Source: SIG603 sp964370635 (lineage in GTDB: Bacteria; Bacillota; Clostridia; Oscillospirales; Acutalibacteraceae). From it: a stretch of 61,140 bases of DNA. Positions 1-8,131 of the stretch are shown piece by piece (positions within the stretch are counted from its first letter, which is position 1; each line of letters opens with the position of its first letter). The stretch spans positions 1 through 61,140 of the forward strand of contig CAYJJU010000014.1 of NCBI GenBank assembly GCA_964370635.1, written 5' to 3'. The notes beneath the pieces were generated by a model. It made no database searches, was not told the DNA's origin, and was given only the letters and a program-made list of their open reading frames with translations. Both the position numbers and the translations under genes were made by a program.

Positions 1-1
1 A

Positions 2-27
2 ATGAGCCAAGCTGGCTCATTTTTTTG
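2..27 (+). terminator. Intrinsic terminator of a gene left of the window
   Basis: An 8-bp perfect stem (ATGAGCCA / TGGCTCAT) with a 3-nt loop is followed directly by a run of seven T. It probably ends a + strand transcript that begins outside the window. Confidence 0.75.
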
Positions 28-52
28 CGGTTGCGGGTTTTTCGACAGTCTG

Positions 53-77
53 AAAACCGCCATCTGGCGGTTTTTTT
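53..77 (+). terminator. Second terminator-like hairpin
   Basis: The stem AAACCGCC / GGCGGTTT with a short loop is followed by a T run. It lies 25 bp behind the first terminator and may act as a back-up stop or belong to the repeat-rich tract that follows. Confidence 0.6.
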
Positions 78-128
78 AGATTGTTGGAAACCCTTAATAA
101 GAAAGTTTTTTATCGCAAAACTTTCCTC

Positions 129-283
129 GGAGCTGTGACGAAATAGAATAATTTTCGTCATATTGACGAGCAAATGTAGGGGCGTGACCGCCCGAAACCT
201 TGGATTTTACCATTAGTTTCGGGCGAACACACAGGTTCGCCCCTACAAAAATTTATAGATTATAACAATTACGACACAGCCTC
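129..283. repeat. Palindromic MITE-like repeat
   Basis: The outer ends are imperfect inverted repeats (GGAGCTGTGACGA at 129 against ACGACACAGCCTC at 271). Inside lie two further nested inverted repeats: TGTAGGGGCG at 175-184 with CGCCCCTACA at 238-247, and CGCCCGAAAC at 189-198 with GTTTCGGGCG at 216-225. There is no ORF. The architecture fits a small non-autonomous repeat element; copy number cannot be judged from one window. Confidence 0.5.
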
Positions 284-318
284 TTCACCTTTAAAATGCT
301 CTTCTTAGGATAAGATTT

Positions 319-399
319 CGTTTTTTGCGAAAAACGACCAAGGCTCTGCCTTTGGAAACCGCGATTTTTCGAGAAAAATCGAGTAAAGCTTTTGCTACT
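319..399. repeat. Chain of four consecutive small hairpins
   Basis: Four short palindromes follow each other almost without spacers: 319-336 (stem CGTTTTT), 338-355 (CCAAGGC / GCCTTTGG), 362-381 (CGATTTTT / AAAAATCG) and 382-399 (AGTAAAGC / GCTACT). They sit just beyond the stop codon of the minus-strand PAP2 gene. Positions 1-411 hold no convincing gene; the stretch is made of terminators and palindromes. Confidence 0.5.
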
Positions 400-411
400 T
401 CATCGTTAAAA

Positions 412-942
412 TTAATTAATAACTCTTTTAAACTTTTTCTTATAAATAAAAATCACAATATGCGCCACTATTATTCCGAGTACTGCGCCACAAATTACGT
501 CTGTGGGGTAATGCACATGCAGAAAAACTCTTGAAAATGCAATTAAGAAGGCGAGTATATATGCGCAAATTCCCAATTTTTTGTTTGCAAAATAAATAAT
601 TGTTGCCGCTGTAAACGAAGAGCCGCTGTGGCCTGATGGAAAAGAAAAACTTGAGGGTGCATGAAGGAGCAGGGTGATACTAGGGTCTGCAACAAACGGT
701 CTTTCACGTGCTATAATATTCTTAAGTCCAACTTCGCCTATTAAAAACGTGAAAAGTAAAGCCATAAGCGATAAAAAACCGTAAATTCTGTATTTTTTGC
801 TAATTAGCATTAAAAGTGATAGTAAAATCCAAATAAAACCTACCTCGCCAAGATATGTAATATACACGAAAATAGTGTCGGTAAAGGCATTGTGAAAATT
901 CTGTGTTATAAAATTAATAATACTTTCATCAAAAATATTCAT
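412..942 (-). CDS. PAP2-family membrane phosphatase
   Basis: A 176-residue integral membrane protein with the complete type 2 phosphatidic acid phosphatase signature: KNIIARERP at 74-82, PSGH at 102-105 and SRVFLHVHYPTD at 137-148, the last holding the catalytic His and its Asp partner. Hydrophobic segments surround these motifs, so the active site should face the outer side of the membrane. Family members dephosphorylate lipid phosphates such as undecaprenyl pyrophosphate or phosphatidylglycerophosphate; the substrate here cannot be told. The ATG follows an AAGGAG site. The gene is monocistronic and divergent from the Ca2+ ATPase. Confidence 0.88.
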   Translation of the reverse strand: MNIFDESIINFITQNFHNAFTDTIFVYITYLGEVGFIWILLSLLMLISKKYRIYGFLSLMALLFTFLIGEVGLKNIIARERPFVADPSITLLLHAPSSFSFPSGHSGSSFTAATIIYFANKKLGICAYILAFLIAFSRVFLHVHYPTDVICGAVLGIIVAHIVIFIYKKKFKRVIN

Positions 943-970
943 TGTAACTCCTTAAAAAATTAGTAACTTA

Positions 971-999
971 ATGCTACCACAAATTTTTCCTTATAGCAA
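971..999 (-). promoter_or_regulatory. Candidate sigma-A promoter for the PAP2 gene
   Basis: On the minus strand TTGCTA (994-999) and TAGCAT (971-976) are separated by 17 bp and lie about 30 bp before the PAP2 start codon. Confidence 0.4.
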
Positions 1000-1068
1000 G
1001 CGATACTTATCATAAAGCTACGAGATTGCTCATATTTATTTATGAATAAAGCTTGAAAGGATTATGGT

Positions 1069-3681
1069 ATGGAATTTCACAGCATAGCAATAAAGGAATG
1101 TATAGACACAGTTTCAACTAATGAAAGCACTGGGCTTAGCATAAAAGAAGCCGAAAAAAGGCTAAATACTAACGGAAAAAATGAAATAAAAGAGGGCAAG
1201 AGAAAAAATTTATTGATGAAGTTTTTTGCGCAGTTTAAAGATTTTATGATAATAATCTTGCTTATTTCGGCAGGCGTGTCTTTTGCCGTGTCATACTTAA
1301 GCGGAGAGGGAGAGTATTTTGACTTTGTGATTATAGTGTCCATTGTCGTGTGTAATGGAATAATAGGCGCTATTCAGGAAAGCAAGGCAGAAAAGGCGAT
1401 TGAGGCGCTAAAAAACATAACTTCACCCACGGCACTTGTCATAAGAGATGGTAAAAAAATAAACATTGACAGCAGGCTTTTGGTAGAGGGAGATGTAGTA
1501 ATAGTTAAGGCAGGCGACGTAGTACCTTGCGATATAAGGGTGATAGACAGCACGGAGCTTTCCTGCGAGGAGTCCTCTCTTACAGGCGAATCTTTGCCCG
1601 TATACAAGACAGCGCATGAAATTTATCCGCCAAATGTCGTGCTTGCAGAGCGAAAGAACATGCTTTTTAGCGGATGTTTTGTGACATCAGGCTATGGGCG
1701 AGGAATTGCCACAGCCTGTGGAATGAACACACAAATAGGCAAAATTGCAGGGATGCTAGAAAATGAAAAATCGCCCGAAACGCCTCTTCAAAAAAAGCTA
1801 AATCAGGCGGGAAAAATTCTAGGTCTTGCGGTAATGATAATTTGTGCAATAATTTTTGTGCTAGGTCTTATTAAGGGCATAGAAATAATCGAAATGATGA
1901 TGATAGCAATAAGTCTTGCAGTTGCCGCAATTCCAGAGGGGCTAACTGCGGTGGTCACTATAGTTTTATCTTTAGGTGTAAGGAGAATGGCGACTAAAAA
2001 AGCGATAGTTAGAAAACTGCCTGCCGTTGAAACCTTGGGCTCTGTGCGAGTTATATGCTCCGATAAAACAGGCACTTTAACAGAAAATAAAATGACTGTG
2101 GCGCAAATTAATTGTCTTTCGGCAAAAAGCGAGGGGAGTTCTGAGGAGAAAAGACTTGTTTTAGGGCTTGCAAGTCTATGCAGTAACGTCGAGTTAAACG
2201 CAAACGGAGAGTTTCAAGGCATGCCGACAGAAATTGCGATAGTAAGGGCATTTGAAAGCGAGAAAAAAGATTTTGACAGCCAGTTTCCAAAAATTGGCGA
2301 AATTCCTTTTACTTCAATTAGAAAAATGATGACTACCGTGCATGTAAGCGGTGACGGGCATTTGATAATAACAAAGGGAGCCCCCGACTATATTCTTAAA
2401 AAATGCACAAACGTGCTTTATAACGGAAATGTAACACCCATGACGGCGGTGCACAAAAATAAGCTAGAAAAAATAAATAAGGCAATGGCGGACGCCTCTT
2501 TAAGGGTTATAGCGGTTGCGAAAAAGGAAATAGACGACATAGACATAGGCGATGACGAAATAGAGAGCGAGCTTACATTTTGTGGACTTATAGGGCTTGA
2601 AGATCCGCCAAGAAAAGAGGCGAAAAAAGCCGTAGAAATGTGCAAAAAAGCAGGCATAGTCCCCGTGATGATTACAGGCGACCAAATGCCCACTGCCATA
2701 GCAATTGCAAAGCGCATAGGGATTTTTGAGAGTGACTCAAAGGCGATAAGCGCCACCGAGTTTTCAAGGTTTTCAGACGAAGAGCTTGCAAGAAATATAC
2801 ATAAATACAGGGTTTTTGCAAGGGTATCACCCGAGGATAAAGTGAAAATTGTAAGAGCGTTTCAGTATCATAACCAAACCATAGCGATGACAGGCGACGG
2901 AATAAACGACGCTCCTGCCTTAAAGGCTGCGGACATAGGTTGTGCCATGGGTAAAAACGGAACAGAGGTGGCAAAATCGGCGGCGGACATGGTGCTGACG
3001 GACGACAACTTTGCAACCATAGTAGAAGCGGTAAAAGAGGGTAGAGGAATATTCTTAAATATCAAAAAAACCATACACTTTCTAATGTCCTGTAATATAG
3101 GCGAAATTTTGGTTATCTTCTCGGCATTTTTACTAAACCTACCAATACCACTTATAGCCACTCAAATTTTATGGGTGAACTTGGTGACAGACTCATTCCC
3201 AGCCCTTGCGCTAGGATCTGGAAAATCGGAAAAAAATATAATGAACGGCACCTTTGAAGAGGGTAAAAAGGGCATTTTTTCAAAAGATATGTGCATAACG
3301 ATGATACTCGAAGGCGCGCTGATAGGCATAATTTCCCTTGTTGCATTTTTGATAGGCAGAAATTATTTTGATGTAAACCCAGCAGACCCTATCATAGGAA
3401 GAACCATGTGTTTTGCGGTGCTTTGCCTATCGCAGTTAATGCACAGCTTCAATGTGTCGGACACAAACAGCATTTTCTCCCCACAAAGAAGGAGAAACCC
3501 ATGGTTATTCAGAAGCGCAGTGTTATGCTCGCTCATGCTTGTAGCCGTGATAGTATTTCCACCGCTTTCGGTGGCGTTTAAAACAGTGGCGCTCTCACTT
3601 CACTCATGGGGCATAGTAATAGGCCTTTCGATAGTGCCAATACTTGTAGCAGAGATTGAGAAAGCTTTTCATTCTAATTGA
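1069..3681 (+). CDS. P-type Ca2+-transporting ATPase (P2 type)
   Basis: An 870-residue P2-type cation pump. In order: N-terminal cation ATPase domain, actuator motif TGES at 172-175, M4 motif PEGL at 289-292, phosphorylation motif DKTGTLT with Asp332, nucleotide-binding KGAP at 436-439, hinge motif TGDGINDAP at 608-616, and a C-terminal membrane block with NLVTDSFPA in M6. The M4 Glu, the Asn/Glu of M5 (CNIGE) and the Asn/Asp of M6 match the Ca2+ ligands of SERCA/PMCA-like pumps. It most likely exports Ca2+ (possibly Mn2+) using ATP. Length is normal. The ATG at 1069 follows AAAGG. It seems to be transcribed alone. Confidence 0.92.
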   Translation: MEFHSIAIKECIDTVSTNESTGLSIKEAEKRLNTNGKNEIKEGKRKNLLMKFFAQFKDFMIIILLISAGVSFAVSYLSGEGEYFDFVIIVSIVVCNGIIGAIQESKAEKAIEALKNITSPTALVIRDGKKINIDSRLLVEGDVVIVKAGDVVPCDIRVIDSTELSCEESSLTGESLPVYKTAHEIYPPNVVLAERKNMLFSGCFVTSGYGRGIATACGMNTQIGKIAGMLENEKSPETPLQKKLNQAGKILGLAVMIICAIIFVLGLIKGIEIIEMMMIAISLAVAAIPEGLTAVVTIVLSLGVRRMATKKAIVRKLPAVETLGSVRVICSDKTGTLTENKMTVAQINCLSAKSEGSSEEKRLVLGLASLCSNVELNANGEFQGMPTEIAIVRAFESEKKDFDSQFPKIGEIPFTSIRKMMTTVHVSGDGHLIITKGAPDYILKKCTNVLYNGNVTPMTAVHKNKLEKINKAMADASLRVIAVAKKEIDDIDIGDDEIESELTFCGLIGLEDPPRKEAKKAVEMCKKAGIVPVMITGDQMPTAIAIAKRIGIFESDSKAISATEFSRFSDEELARNIHKYRVFARVSPEDKVKIVRAFQYHNQTIAMTGDGINDAPALKAADIGCAMGKNGTEVAKSAADMVLTDDNFATIVEAVKEGRGIFLNIKKTIHFLMSCNIGEILVIFSAFLLNLPIPLIATQILWVNLVTDSFPALALGSGKSEKNIMNGTFEEGKKGIFSKDMCITMILEGALIGIISLVAFLIGRNYFDVNPADPIIGRTMCFAVLCLSQLMHSFNVSDTNSIFSPQRRRNPWLFRSAVLCSLMLVAVIVFPPLSVAFKTVALSLHSWGIVIGLSIVPILVAEIEKAFHSN

Positions 3682-3709
3682 GAGGTTGTAGTTGAGAGTT
3701 GAGAGTTGT

Positions 3710-3730
3710 GGTGAAATGCTTCGCATTTTT
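3710..3730 (+). repeat. Small hairpin repeat, copy 1
   Basis: A 21-bp unit with the hairpin AAATGC-TTC-GCATTT followed by Ts. A copy with one mismatch lies at 50151-50171. Here it follows the Ca2+ ATPase and could serve as a weak terminator. Tandem GTTGAGA-like units precede it. Confidence 0.5.
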
Positions 3731-3744
3731 TGATTATATTTTGT

Positions 3745-3767
3745 ACGGGCGGTCATCGACCGCCCGT
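3745..3767. repeat. Perfect GC-rich palindrome between convergent genes
   Basis: A 10-bp perfect stem (ACGGGCGGTC / GACCGCCCGT) with a 3-nt loop lies between the ATPase and the convergent methyltransferase gene. A T-rich stretch follows on the + strand, so it may add to termination. The core GACCGCCCG also occurs in the element at 129-283, which suggests a shared repeat family. Confidence 0.5.
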
Positions 3768-3787
3768 AGTGTTTTTATGGGTTGTGT

Positions 3788-4585
3788 TCATTTTGTTCCT
3801 ATGAATAGAAGATGATTACTATGTCCTATCATTTCGCTTTTTTCGCAAATATAAAAATGATATTTGAGATACTGTTTGTAGCCATATTCATCAAGTTGAT
3901 TAATTTTTTCTGCCATCAACTCACTCAAACCATCTGATGCAACTCTATGGAGAATATTAATCTTTGATGTTTCTAACATTTCCACACATTCTTGGAATGT
4001 GAAAAACACAAATGGGAAGTCCTCAATCTTAAAAGTATCATGATTATAACTATCTCCATTAAACCAATTAGAATCGAAATTTAACTCGGTTGCAATGACC
4101 ATATCGTTTGAGATAAAGGCAAAGAAAATTACACCGCAAGGTTTACAAACCCTTTTTGCTTCCTCTATACATTTTTGCCTATCTTTTCCATTGTGAAGGT
4201 GATATAATGGGCCAAACAACAAGACGATATCAAAATGGTCATCGGGATAGATGGATAAATCAATTGCGTTGCCTTGAATTAAATCTATATTATCTTCAGC
4301 TGTGATTTTTTTCTTAAAAGCAGTTATATTTTCATCTGCTAATTCCAAAGCACTGACATTATAGCCTTTTTTAGAAAAATAAAGACTATATTCACCTGCT
4401 CCAGCACCAATATCTAATATTTTACTATCAGGTTTGATATATTTTTCAATATACCTAATATTGGTTAAGAACTCTACTCTTGCTGCTTTAGAACGATTTA
4501 AACGAACATCTTCGTTAAATATTTTATAAGTACACTTTATTTGTTCTGTTTCATCTTCTATTTTGCGTAATTCTTCAAAATTCAT
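3788..4585 (-). CDS. Class I SAM-dependent methyltransferase
   Basis: A 265-residue protein with a Rossmann-type SAM-binding domain. The motif I loop is LDIGAGAGEYSLYF near residues 57-70, an acidic strand end (LELAD) follows 20 residues later, and motif IV reads FDIVLLFGPLYHL. This is the Methyltransf_11/25-like arrangement of small-molecule methylases. The substrate is unknown. It is the second gene of a minus-strand pair, 38 bp behind the NUDIX gene, and probably has no promoter of its own. Confidence 0.8.
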   Translation of the reverse strand: MNFEELRKIEDETEQIKCTYKIFNEDVRLNRSKAARVEFLTNIRYIEKYIKPDSKILDIGAGAGEYSLYFSKKGYNVSALELADENITAFKKKITAEDNIDLIQGNAIDLSIYPDDHFDIVLLFGPLYHLHNGKDRQKCIEEAKRVCKPCGVIFFAFISNDMVIATELNFDSNWFNGDSYNHDTFKIEDFPFVFFTFQECVEMLETSKINILHRVASDGLSELMAEKINQLDEYGYKQYLKYHFYICEKSEMIGHSNHLLFIGTK

Positions 4586-4623
4586 GTTTTATTTATCCTT
4601 TCGACATTTTATAAATAAGCTTT

Positions 4624-5037
4624 TTACAAAAGTACCTTATCCTTGTACATTAGTATTTGTTCAATTATATGTCCTATGTTTCCCTCGCCTGCGTATTTTG
4701 ACATGTCGAAAAAGTCGCAGTCGAGCTCTGACCAGTATAAATCGTTTTCGTCACCCGAAATAGCGACGTTTTTATTGAGTTTTCCTGCATAAACCTCCAC
4801 ATAGCAATCCTCGAGATAATATGTGAAGTCCATTAAATGTGTGAGCTTAATATCGTTTGAAGAAATTGAGGTTTCCTCAAAAAGTTCTCTGTATGCCGCT
4901 TTTTCACTGTCTTCGCCTGTTTCAATTTTACCGCCTACAAGATTTGAGAGCCCGATATATGGGTTCTTTTTTCTTTTGCACATTAAAAGTTTGTCGGCAT
5001 TTTCGTTATAAACAACAATTACATTATATCCTTGCAT
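4624..5037 (-). CDS. NUDIX hydrolase, MutT-like
   Basis: A 137-residue single-domain protein. The Nudix box begins at GGKIETGED and ends in RELFEETSI. It keeps the Gx5Ex7REUxEE core; only the usual Gly before the final hydrophobic residue is Ser. Such proteins hydrolyse nucleoside diphosphates linked to another group, often oxidised dNTPs. It is the first gene of a minus-strand pair with the methyltransferase; a joint pathway is possible but not shown. Confidence 0.85.
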   Translation of the reverse strand: MQGYNVIVVYNENADKLLMCKRKKNPYIGLSNLVGGKIETGEDSEKAAYRELFEETSISSNDIKLTHLMDFTYYLEDCYVEVYAGKLNKNVAISGDENDLYWSELDCDFFDMSKYAGEGNIGHIIEQILMYKDKVLL

Positions 5038-5070
5038 AGTTTAATTTCCCCCCTTATATTATATATACTA

Positions 5071-5098
5071 ATTATAACACTAAAAGAGAAAAAAACAA
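5071..5098 (-). promoter_or_regulatory. Candidate promoter for the NUDIX-methyltransferase pair
   Basis: On the minus strand TTGTTT (5093-5098) and TATAAT (5071-5076) are spaced by 16 bp, about 33 bp before the start codon. Confidence 0.5.
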
Positions 5099-5125
5099 TA
5101 GTTGCTCATGTAATAATTAAGTTAC

Positions 5126-5153
5126 TTGATTTATTGCTTCTTTTTGGTATAAT
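5126..5153 (+). promoter_or_regulatory. Candidate promoter for the HipA-like gene
   Basis: TTGATT (5126-5131), 16 bp, then TATAAT (5148-5153) preceded by TGG, an extended -10. It is back to back with the NUDIX promoter. Confidence 0.6.
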
Positions 5154-5189
5154 AAGACATATATCCAAATATGTGAGGAGTTGCTTTAA

Positions 5190-6398
5190 ATGAAATATAC
5201 TTTAATGCACAAAGACATTCCTGTTGTAGACATTGAAATTAGCTTGAAAAATCTTAATATATCGCATGTGAAGCAAAGACATAATATAAACCATTTACCT
5301 GTTGGAGTTTCCTCAAAGAAAAATAGTATTCGTAGCACACTAAATGAATGGCTAAAAGGCCGTAGTATACCTGCAAGTCGTGACGGAATAAAAGAAGCTT
5401 TATCCAAAATGAATGTGAAAAGTGCGGATGTGCTCATAGAAAAAAGTTTTGGGTTATCGCTGTCTGATGCCTACTGGCTTTGCCCTGAAAATTCCGATTT
5501 GGGTTGGAATAATATAAATTTTTTCAAAAATGATTTTTCAGAAGATGTAGGGGATGCTCTTTTCGGAATGGAGATAGATTTTGAAAATATGAATTTTATT
5601 TCGCCAGATAATACCTCCGACGGCTGGCTTAAGAAAAAATGGAAGATTATAGACACAAAAAGATGCCTTATAAAAAGCGGGAGTTTACCTGCTTTTCAAG
5701 AACCGTTTAATGAAGCGATAGCAAGCATTATATGCAAGGCTTTAAACATTTTTCATGTGCCTTATACTGTTATTTTAATAGATAATGAACCATACAGCGT
5801 GTGCGAAAATTTTGTGACAGAAGACACGGAACTTGTGTCTGCTTTTTATATTATGAAAACTGCGAAAAAAGAAAACGATACCTCTGTACACGCTCATTTG
5901 TTAAATTGTACTAAGAGTTTATCTATACCAAATATGGTTGATGCAGTAAATAAAATGATAGTGCTTGACTTTTTAATGATGAACGAAGATAGACACCAAA
6001 ATAATTTTGGTGCATTAAGAAATTCAAATACATTAGAATGGATAGGCGAAGCTCCAATTTTTGATACGGGCACTTCGCTTTGTTTTAACAGGCTTGAAAC
6101 AGATATTTCTCAAAATGCAAAAATAACATGCAAGCCATTTAAAACAAAACATGAGGAACAGCTAAAACTTGTATCATCTTTTGACTTTTTAGATATTGGT
6201 AAGTTAAAAAAACTCAAAGATGAAATTTTTGCTGTTCCACATATAACTCAAATCCTTGGCGAAAAAAGAGTTTTAGCCATTTATAATGCTTTTATCGGTA
6301 GAGTTGAAATGCTTGAGAAATTTATAAGTTTAAATAAGGATAAGAGCTTAAATTTTGATTATGAAGTCACCGAAGATATAAAATATTCAGGTAAATAG
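5190..6398 (+). CDS. HipA-like protein kinase, orphan
   Basis: A 402-residue protein with the C-terminal half of a HipA/PI3K-like kinase. The catalytic loop reads NEDRHQNN at 265-272 and the metal-binding segment FDTGTS at 291-296, both in the expected order. The N-terminal half (about 1-130) does not show a clear HipA N-subdomain and I do not recognise it. HipA kinases phosphorylate a protein target, for example glutamyl-tRNA synthetase, as toxins. No HipB-like helix-turn-helix antitoxin lies next to it, so a toxin role is not supported by context. The ATG follows GAGGAG. The gene has its own promoter and is followed by a repeat element. Confidence 0.72.
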   Translation: MKYTLMHKDIPVVDIEISLKNLNISHVKQRHNINHLPVGVSSKKNSIRSTLNEWLKGRSIPASRDGIKEALSKMNVKSADVLIEKSFGLSLSDAYWLCPENSDLGWNNINFFKNDFSEDVGDALFGMEIDFENMNFISPDNTSDGWLKKKWKIIDTKRCLIKSGSLPAFQEPFNEAIASIICKALNIFHVPYTVILIDNEPYSVCENFVTEDTELVSAFYIMKTAKKENDTSVHAHLLNCTKSLSIPNMVDAVNKMIVLDFLMMNEDRHQNNFGALRNSNTLEWIGEAPIFDTGTSLCFNRLETDISQNAKITCKPFKTKHEEQLKLVSSFDFLDIGKLKKLKDEIFAVPHITQILGEKRVLAIYNAFIGRVEMLEKFISLNKDKSLNFDYEVTEDIKYSGK

Positions 6399-6423
6399 AA
6401 AGTTGCGCCCCGCTCGTTACGAG

Positions 6424-6704
6424 TAGCCGAGTTCATATAATCCGAACCCGTTTTCTGACAAATGGGTAGGCTTTCTATCTGTGTCAAAGCCCCCCTGCAA
6501 TGCGAAAGCATTACAGGGGGGCTTTTCCTTGCTATAAAACCCACCCATTTGCCATAAAATCCTTAGACCTAAAAACGTCCAAATTGTGCCTTAAACACGG
6601 CAGACGAATGAAGTAATACTTGCCGTATTACAAGTTCGTCTAACAAAGTTAGAGGTGCAATTTGGGCGTTTTTAGGCGTGGTTCGGATTATATGAGCTCG
6701 GCTA
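6424..6704. repeat. 281-bp MITE-like palindromic element with 24-bp terminal inverted repeats
   Basis: The ends 6424-6447 and 6681-6704 are inverted copies of each other with a single mismatch in 24 bp. Inside are a strong GAAA-loop hairpin (6486-6525), an inner inverted pair near 6567-6592 and 6650-6676, and a palindrome at 6602-6641 (AGACGAA..TAATAC / GTATTA..TTCGTCT). No ORF is present. The gene-free stretch 6399-6784 is almost entirely this element. Confidence 0.65.
6486..6527 (+). terminator. Strong hairpin terminator inside the repeat element
   Basis: An 18-bp stem with one mismatch starts AAAGCCCCCCTG, has a GAAA tetraloop and is followed by TTTT. It can stop transcription from the HipA-like gene before the spoIIIA operon. 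Confidence 0.75.
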
Positions 6705-6784
6705 GGTGTTTTTTTGTTTTGCTCTTGTTCTAAATTTTGCATAAATCTAATATAAATATTAAAAAGAGAAAGGAGGACAAGGCT

Positions 6785-7711
6785 TTGGAAAATTTTTTTG
6801 ATGAACTTTCTATGCTCATTAAATTTAGGAAAGACGAGCTTTTATCACTGCCTAAGTCTATTAAAGATGATACTTATGACATAGCGCTAAGGCTTAATGA
6901 AAAACCATCCCTTTACCTGAAAAATGGCGGTTTTTTTACACTTCAATCCGATATTGTATCAAAAAATGAAATTGAAGAGACTGTGTTTTCTCTTTGCGAT
7001 TACTCGGTTTATAAGCATATGGAGGAGATAAAAAACGGGTTTATCAGCGCAAAAAACAAGTTTAGAGTAGGGGTATGTGGGACAGGCGTAATGGGCGCTT
7101 TTGGGAAGCTTGAAAATATTCGTGACATAACTTCTCTCATATTTAGAATACCCAGAACCGTTTTTGGAGCTGCAAGCGAATTTGAGAAGCATAATTTAGT
7201 GCCAGAGCGAGGCATTTTAATAGTTGGAGAGCCATCTTCCGGAAAGACTACAATATTAAAAGACTTGATAAGGATATACAAAAACAAGCGACTTGTGGTG
7301 CTTGATGAAAGGTTTGAGCTTACAAATAATCGTGAGTATTTTGGGGTAGACACCCTTTGTGGCTATCCAAAAAGCATAGGCTTTGCACAGGCTATCAGAA
7401 ATTTGGGTGCTAAAATCATACTTTGTGACGAGCTTGACATAAGTGATTTTATATCTATTGAAAATGCAATGTCATGCGGTGTGGGCTTGGTTGCGAGCGT
7501 GCACGGCGACACGGGTAAAAATCTTAGACCATTAATTAAAGAACTTGTAAAAACAGGGGCTTTTTCAAATATAGTCGTCTTAAAAGGCAGAGAAAGTCCC
7601 ACAAAGATTCATAAAATATATACTGTAGGTGAATTTGATGAGATATATGGGAGTAGCGCTAATACTGCTGTCGGGGGTGCTTGCAGGGTGCTTAAAGTAT
7701 CTGGCATATAG
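6785..7711 (+). CDS. spoIIIAA: Stage III sporulation protein AA, ATPase
   Basis: A secretion-type ATPase related to the GspE/VirB11 family, thought to power the SpoIIIA-SpoIIQ channel between mother cell and forespore. The Walker A motif GEPSSGKT lies at about 148-155, followed by VVLDERFEL and an LCDELD segment. I place the start at the TTG at 6785: a perfect AGGAGG lies 8 bp before it, whereas the upstream in-frame TTG at 6737 has no ribosome site. This gives 308 residues, the usual size. It is the first gene of spoIIIAA-AH and its end overlaps spoIIIAB. Confidence 0.93.
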   Translation: MENFFDELSMLIKFRKDELLSLPKSIKDDTYDIALRLNEKPSLYLKNGGFFTLQSDIVSKNEIEETVFSLCDYSVYKHMEEIKNGFISAKNKFRVGVCGTGVMGAFGKLENIRDITSLIFRIPRTVFGAASEFEKHNLVPERGILIVGEPSSGKTTILKDLIRIYKNKRLVVLDERFELTNNREYFGVDTLCGYPKSIGFAQAIRNLGAKIILCDELDISDFISIENAMSCGVGLVASVHGDTGKNLRPLIKELVKTGAFSNIVVLKGRESPTKIHKIYTVGEFDEIYGSSANTAVGGACRVLKVSGI

Positions 7712-8114
7712 CATAAGGGTGAAAAAACTTGAGGGCTTTATAAATTTCTTGTCCGAATTTAAGTCAAAGCTAATGTTTTCCTCCCAAAGTTTTGAAGAAA
7801 TAGTTATTGATATGCATGAGAATGCTTTTGCAAAAGAGGTAATCTGCCATTTGAAGCTTAACACGCCGATAAAAGCACTTAAACTGTCTGGCGATACATA
7901 TTTTACACAAAATTCAGACAAAACTGCGGTAAATATCTTCGCAAGTGAATTTGGTAAAAGCGACATGGAAAGTCAAATAAATTTAATAGAAAGGTGTCAA
8001 AATCTTTCTAAGGAGCAGTATAATCTTGCCGTAAAAAATATGAGTAGCAAGGCAAAACTTTATCTTTACTTATATTCGTTTTGTGGTATAGCGATAGCCA
8101 TTATATTTATTTAA
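7638..8114 (+). CDS. spoIIIAB: Stage III sporulation protein AB
   Basis: A 158-residue protein with an N-terminal hydrophobic anchor (about 2-20), a helical middle and a C-terminal hydrophobic segment, as in SpoIIIAB, a GspF-like part of the channel. The ATG at 7638 is chosen because AGGTG lies 6 bp upstream; a GTG 9 bp earlier is less likely. The first 74 bp overlap the end of spoIIIAA in another frame, implying translational coupling. Confidence 0.9.
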   Translation: MRYMGVALILLSGVLAGCLKYLAYSIRVKKLEGFINFLSEFKSKLMFSSQSFEEIVIDMHENAFAKEVICHLKLNTPIKALKLSGDTYFTQNSDKTAVNIFASEFGKSDMESQINLIERCQNLSKEQYNLAVKNMSSKAKLYLYLYSFCGIAIAIIFI

Positions 8115-8131
8115 AATAAAGGAAAAATGAT

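Noticed and set aside
1..411. Possible CRISPR or satellite array in the repeat-rich edge
   Set aside because: The palindromes differ from each other and there are no equal-length spacers or repeated units; no cas gene is present.
325..534. 69-residue ORF on the + strand
   Set aside because: It runs through the hairpin chain and antisense to the PAP2 gene, has no ribosome site and no recognisable protein features.
3788..5037. NUDIX-methyltransferase pair as a new biosynthetic or defence system
   Set aside because: Both are very common single-domain families, and two adjacent genes without further partners do not support a specific pathway.
6399..6784. Sigma-E promoter for spoIIIAA
   Set aside because: A CATAAAT box occurs near 6740, but no acceptable -35 element lies at the right distance; the region is dominated by the repeat element.
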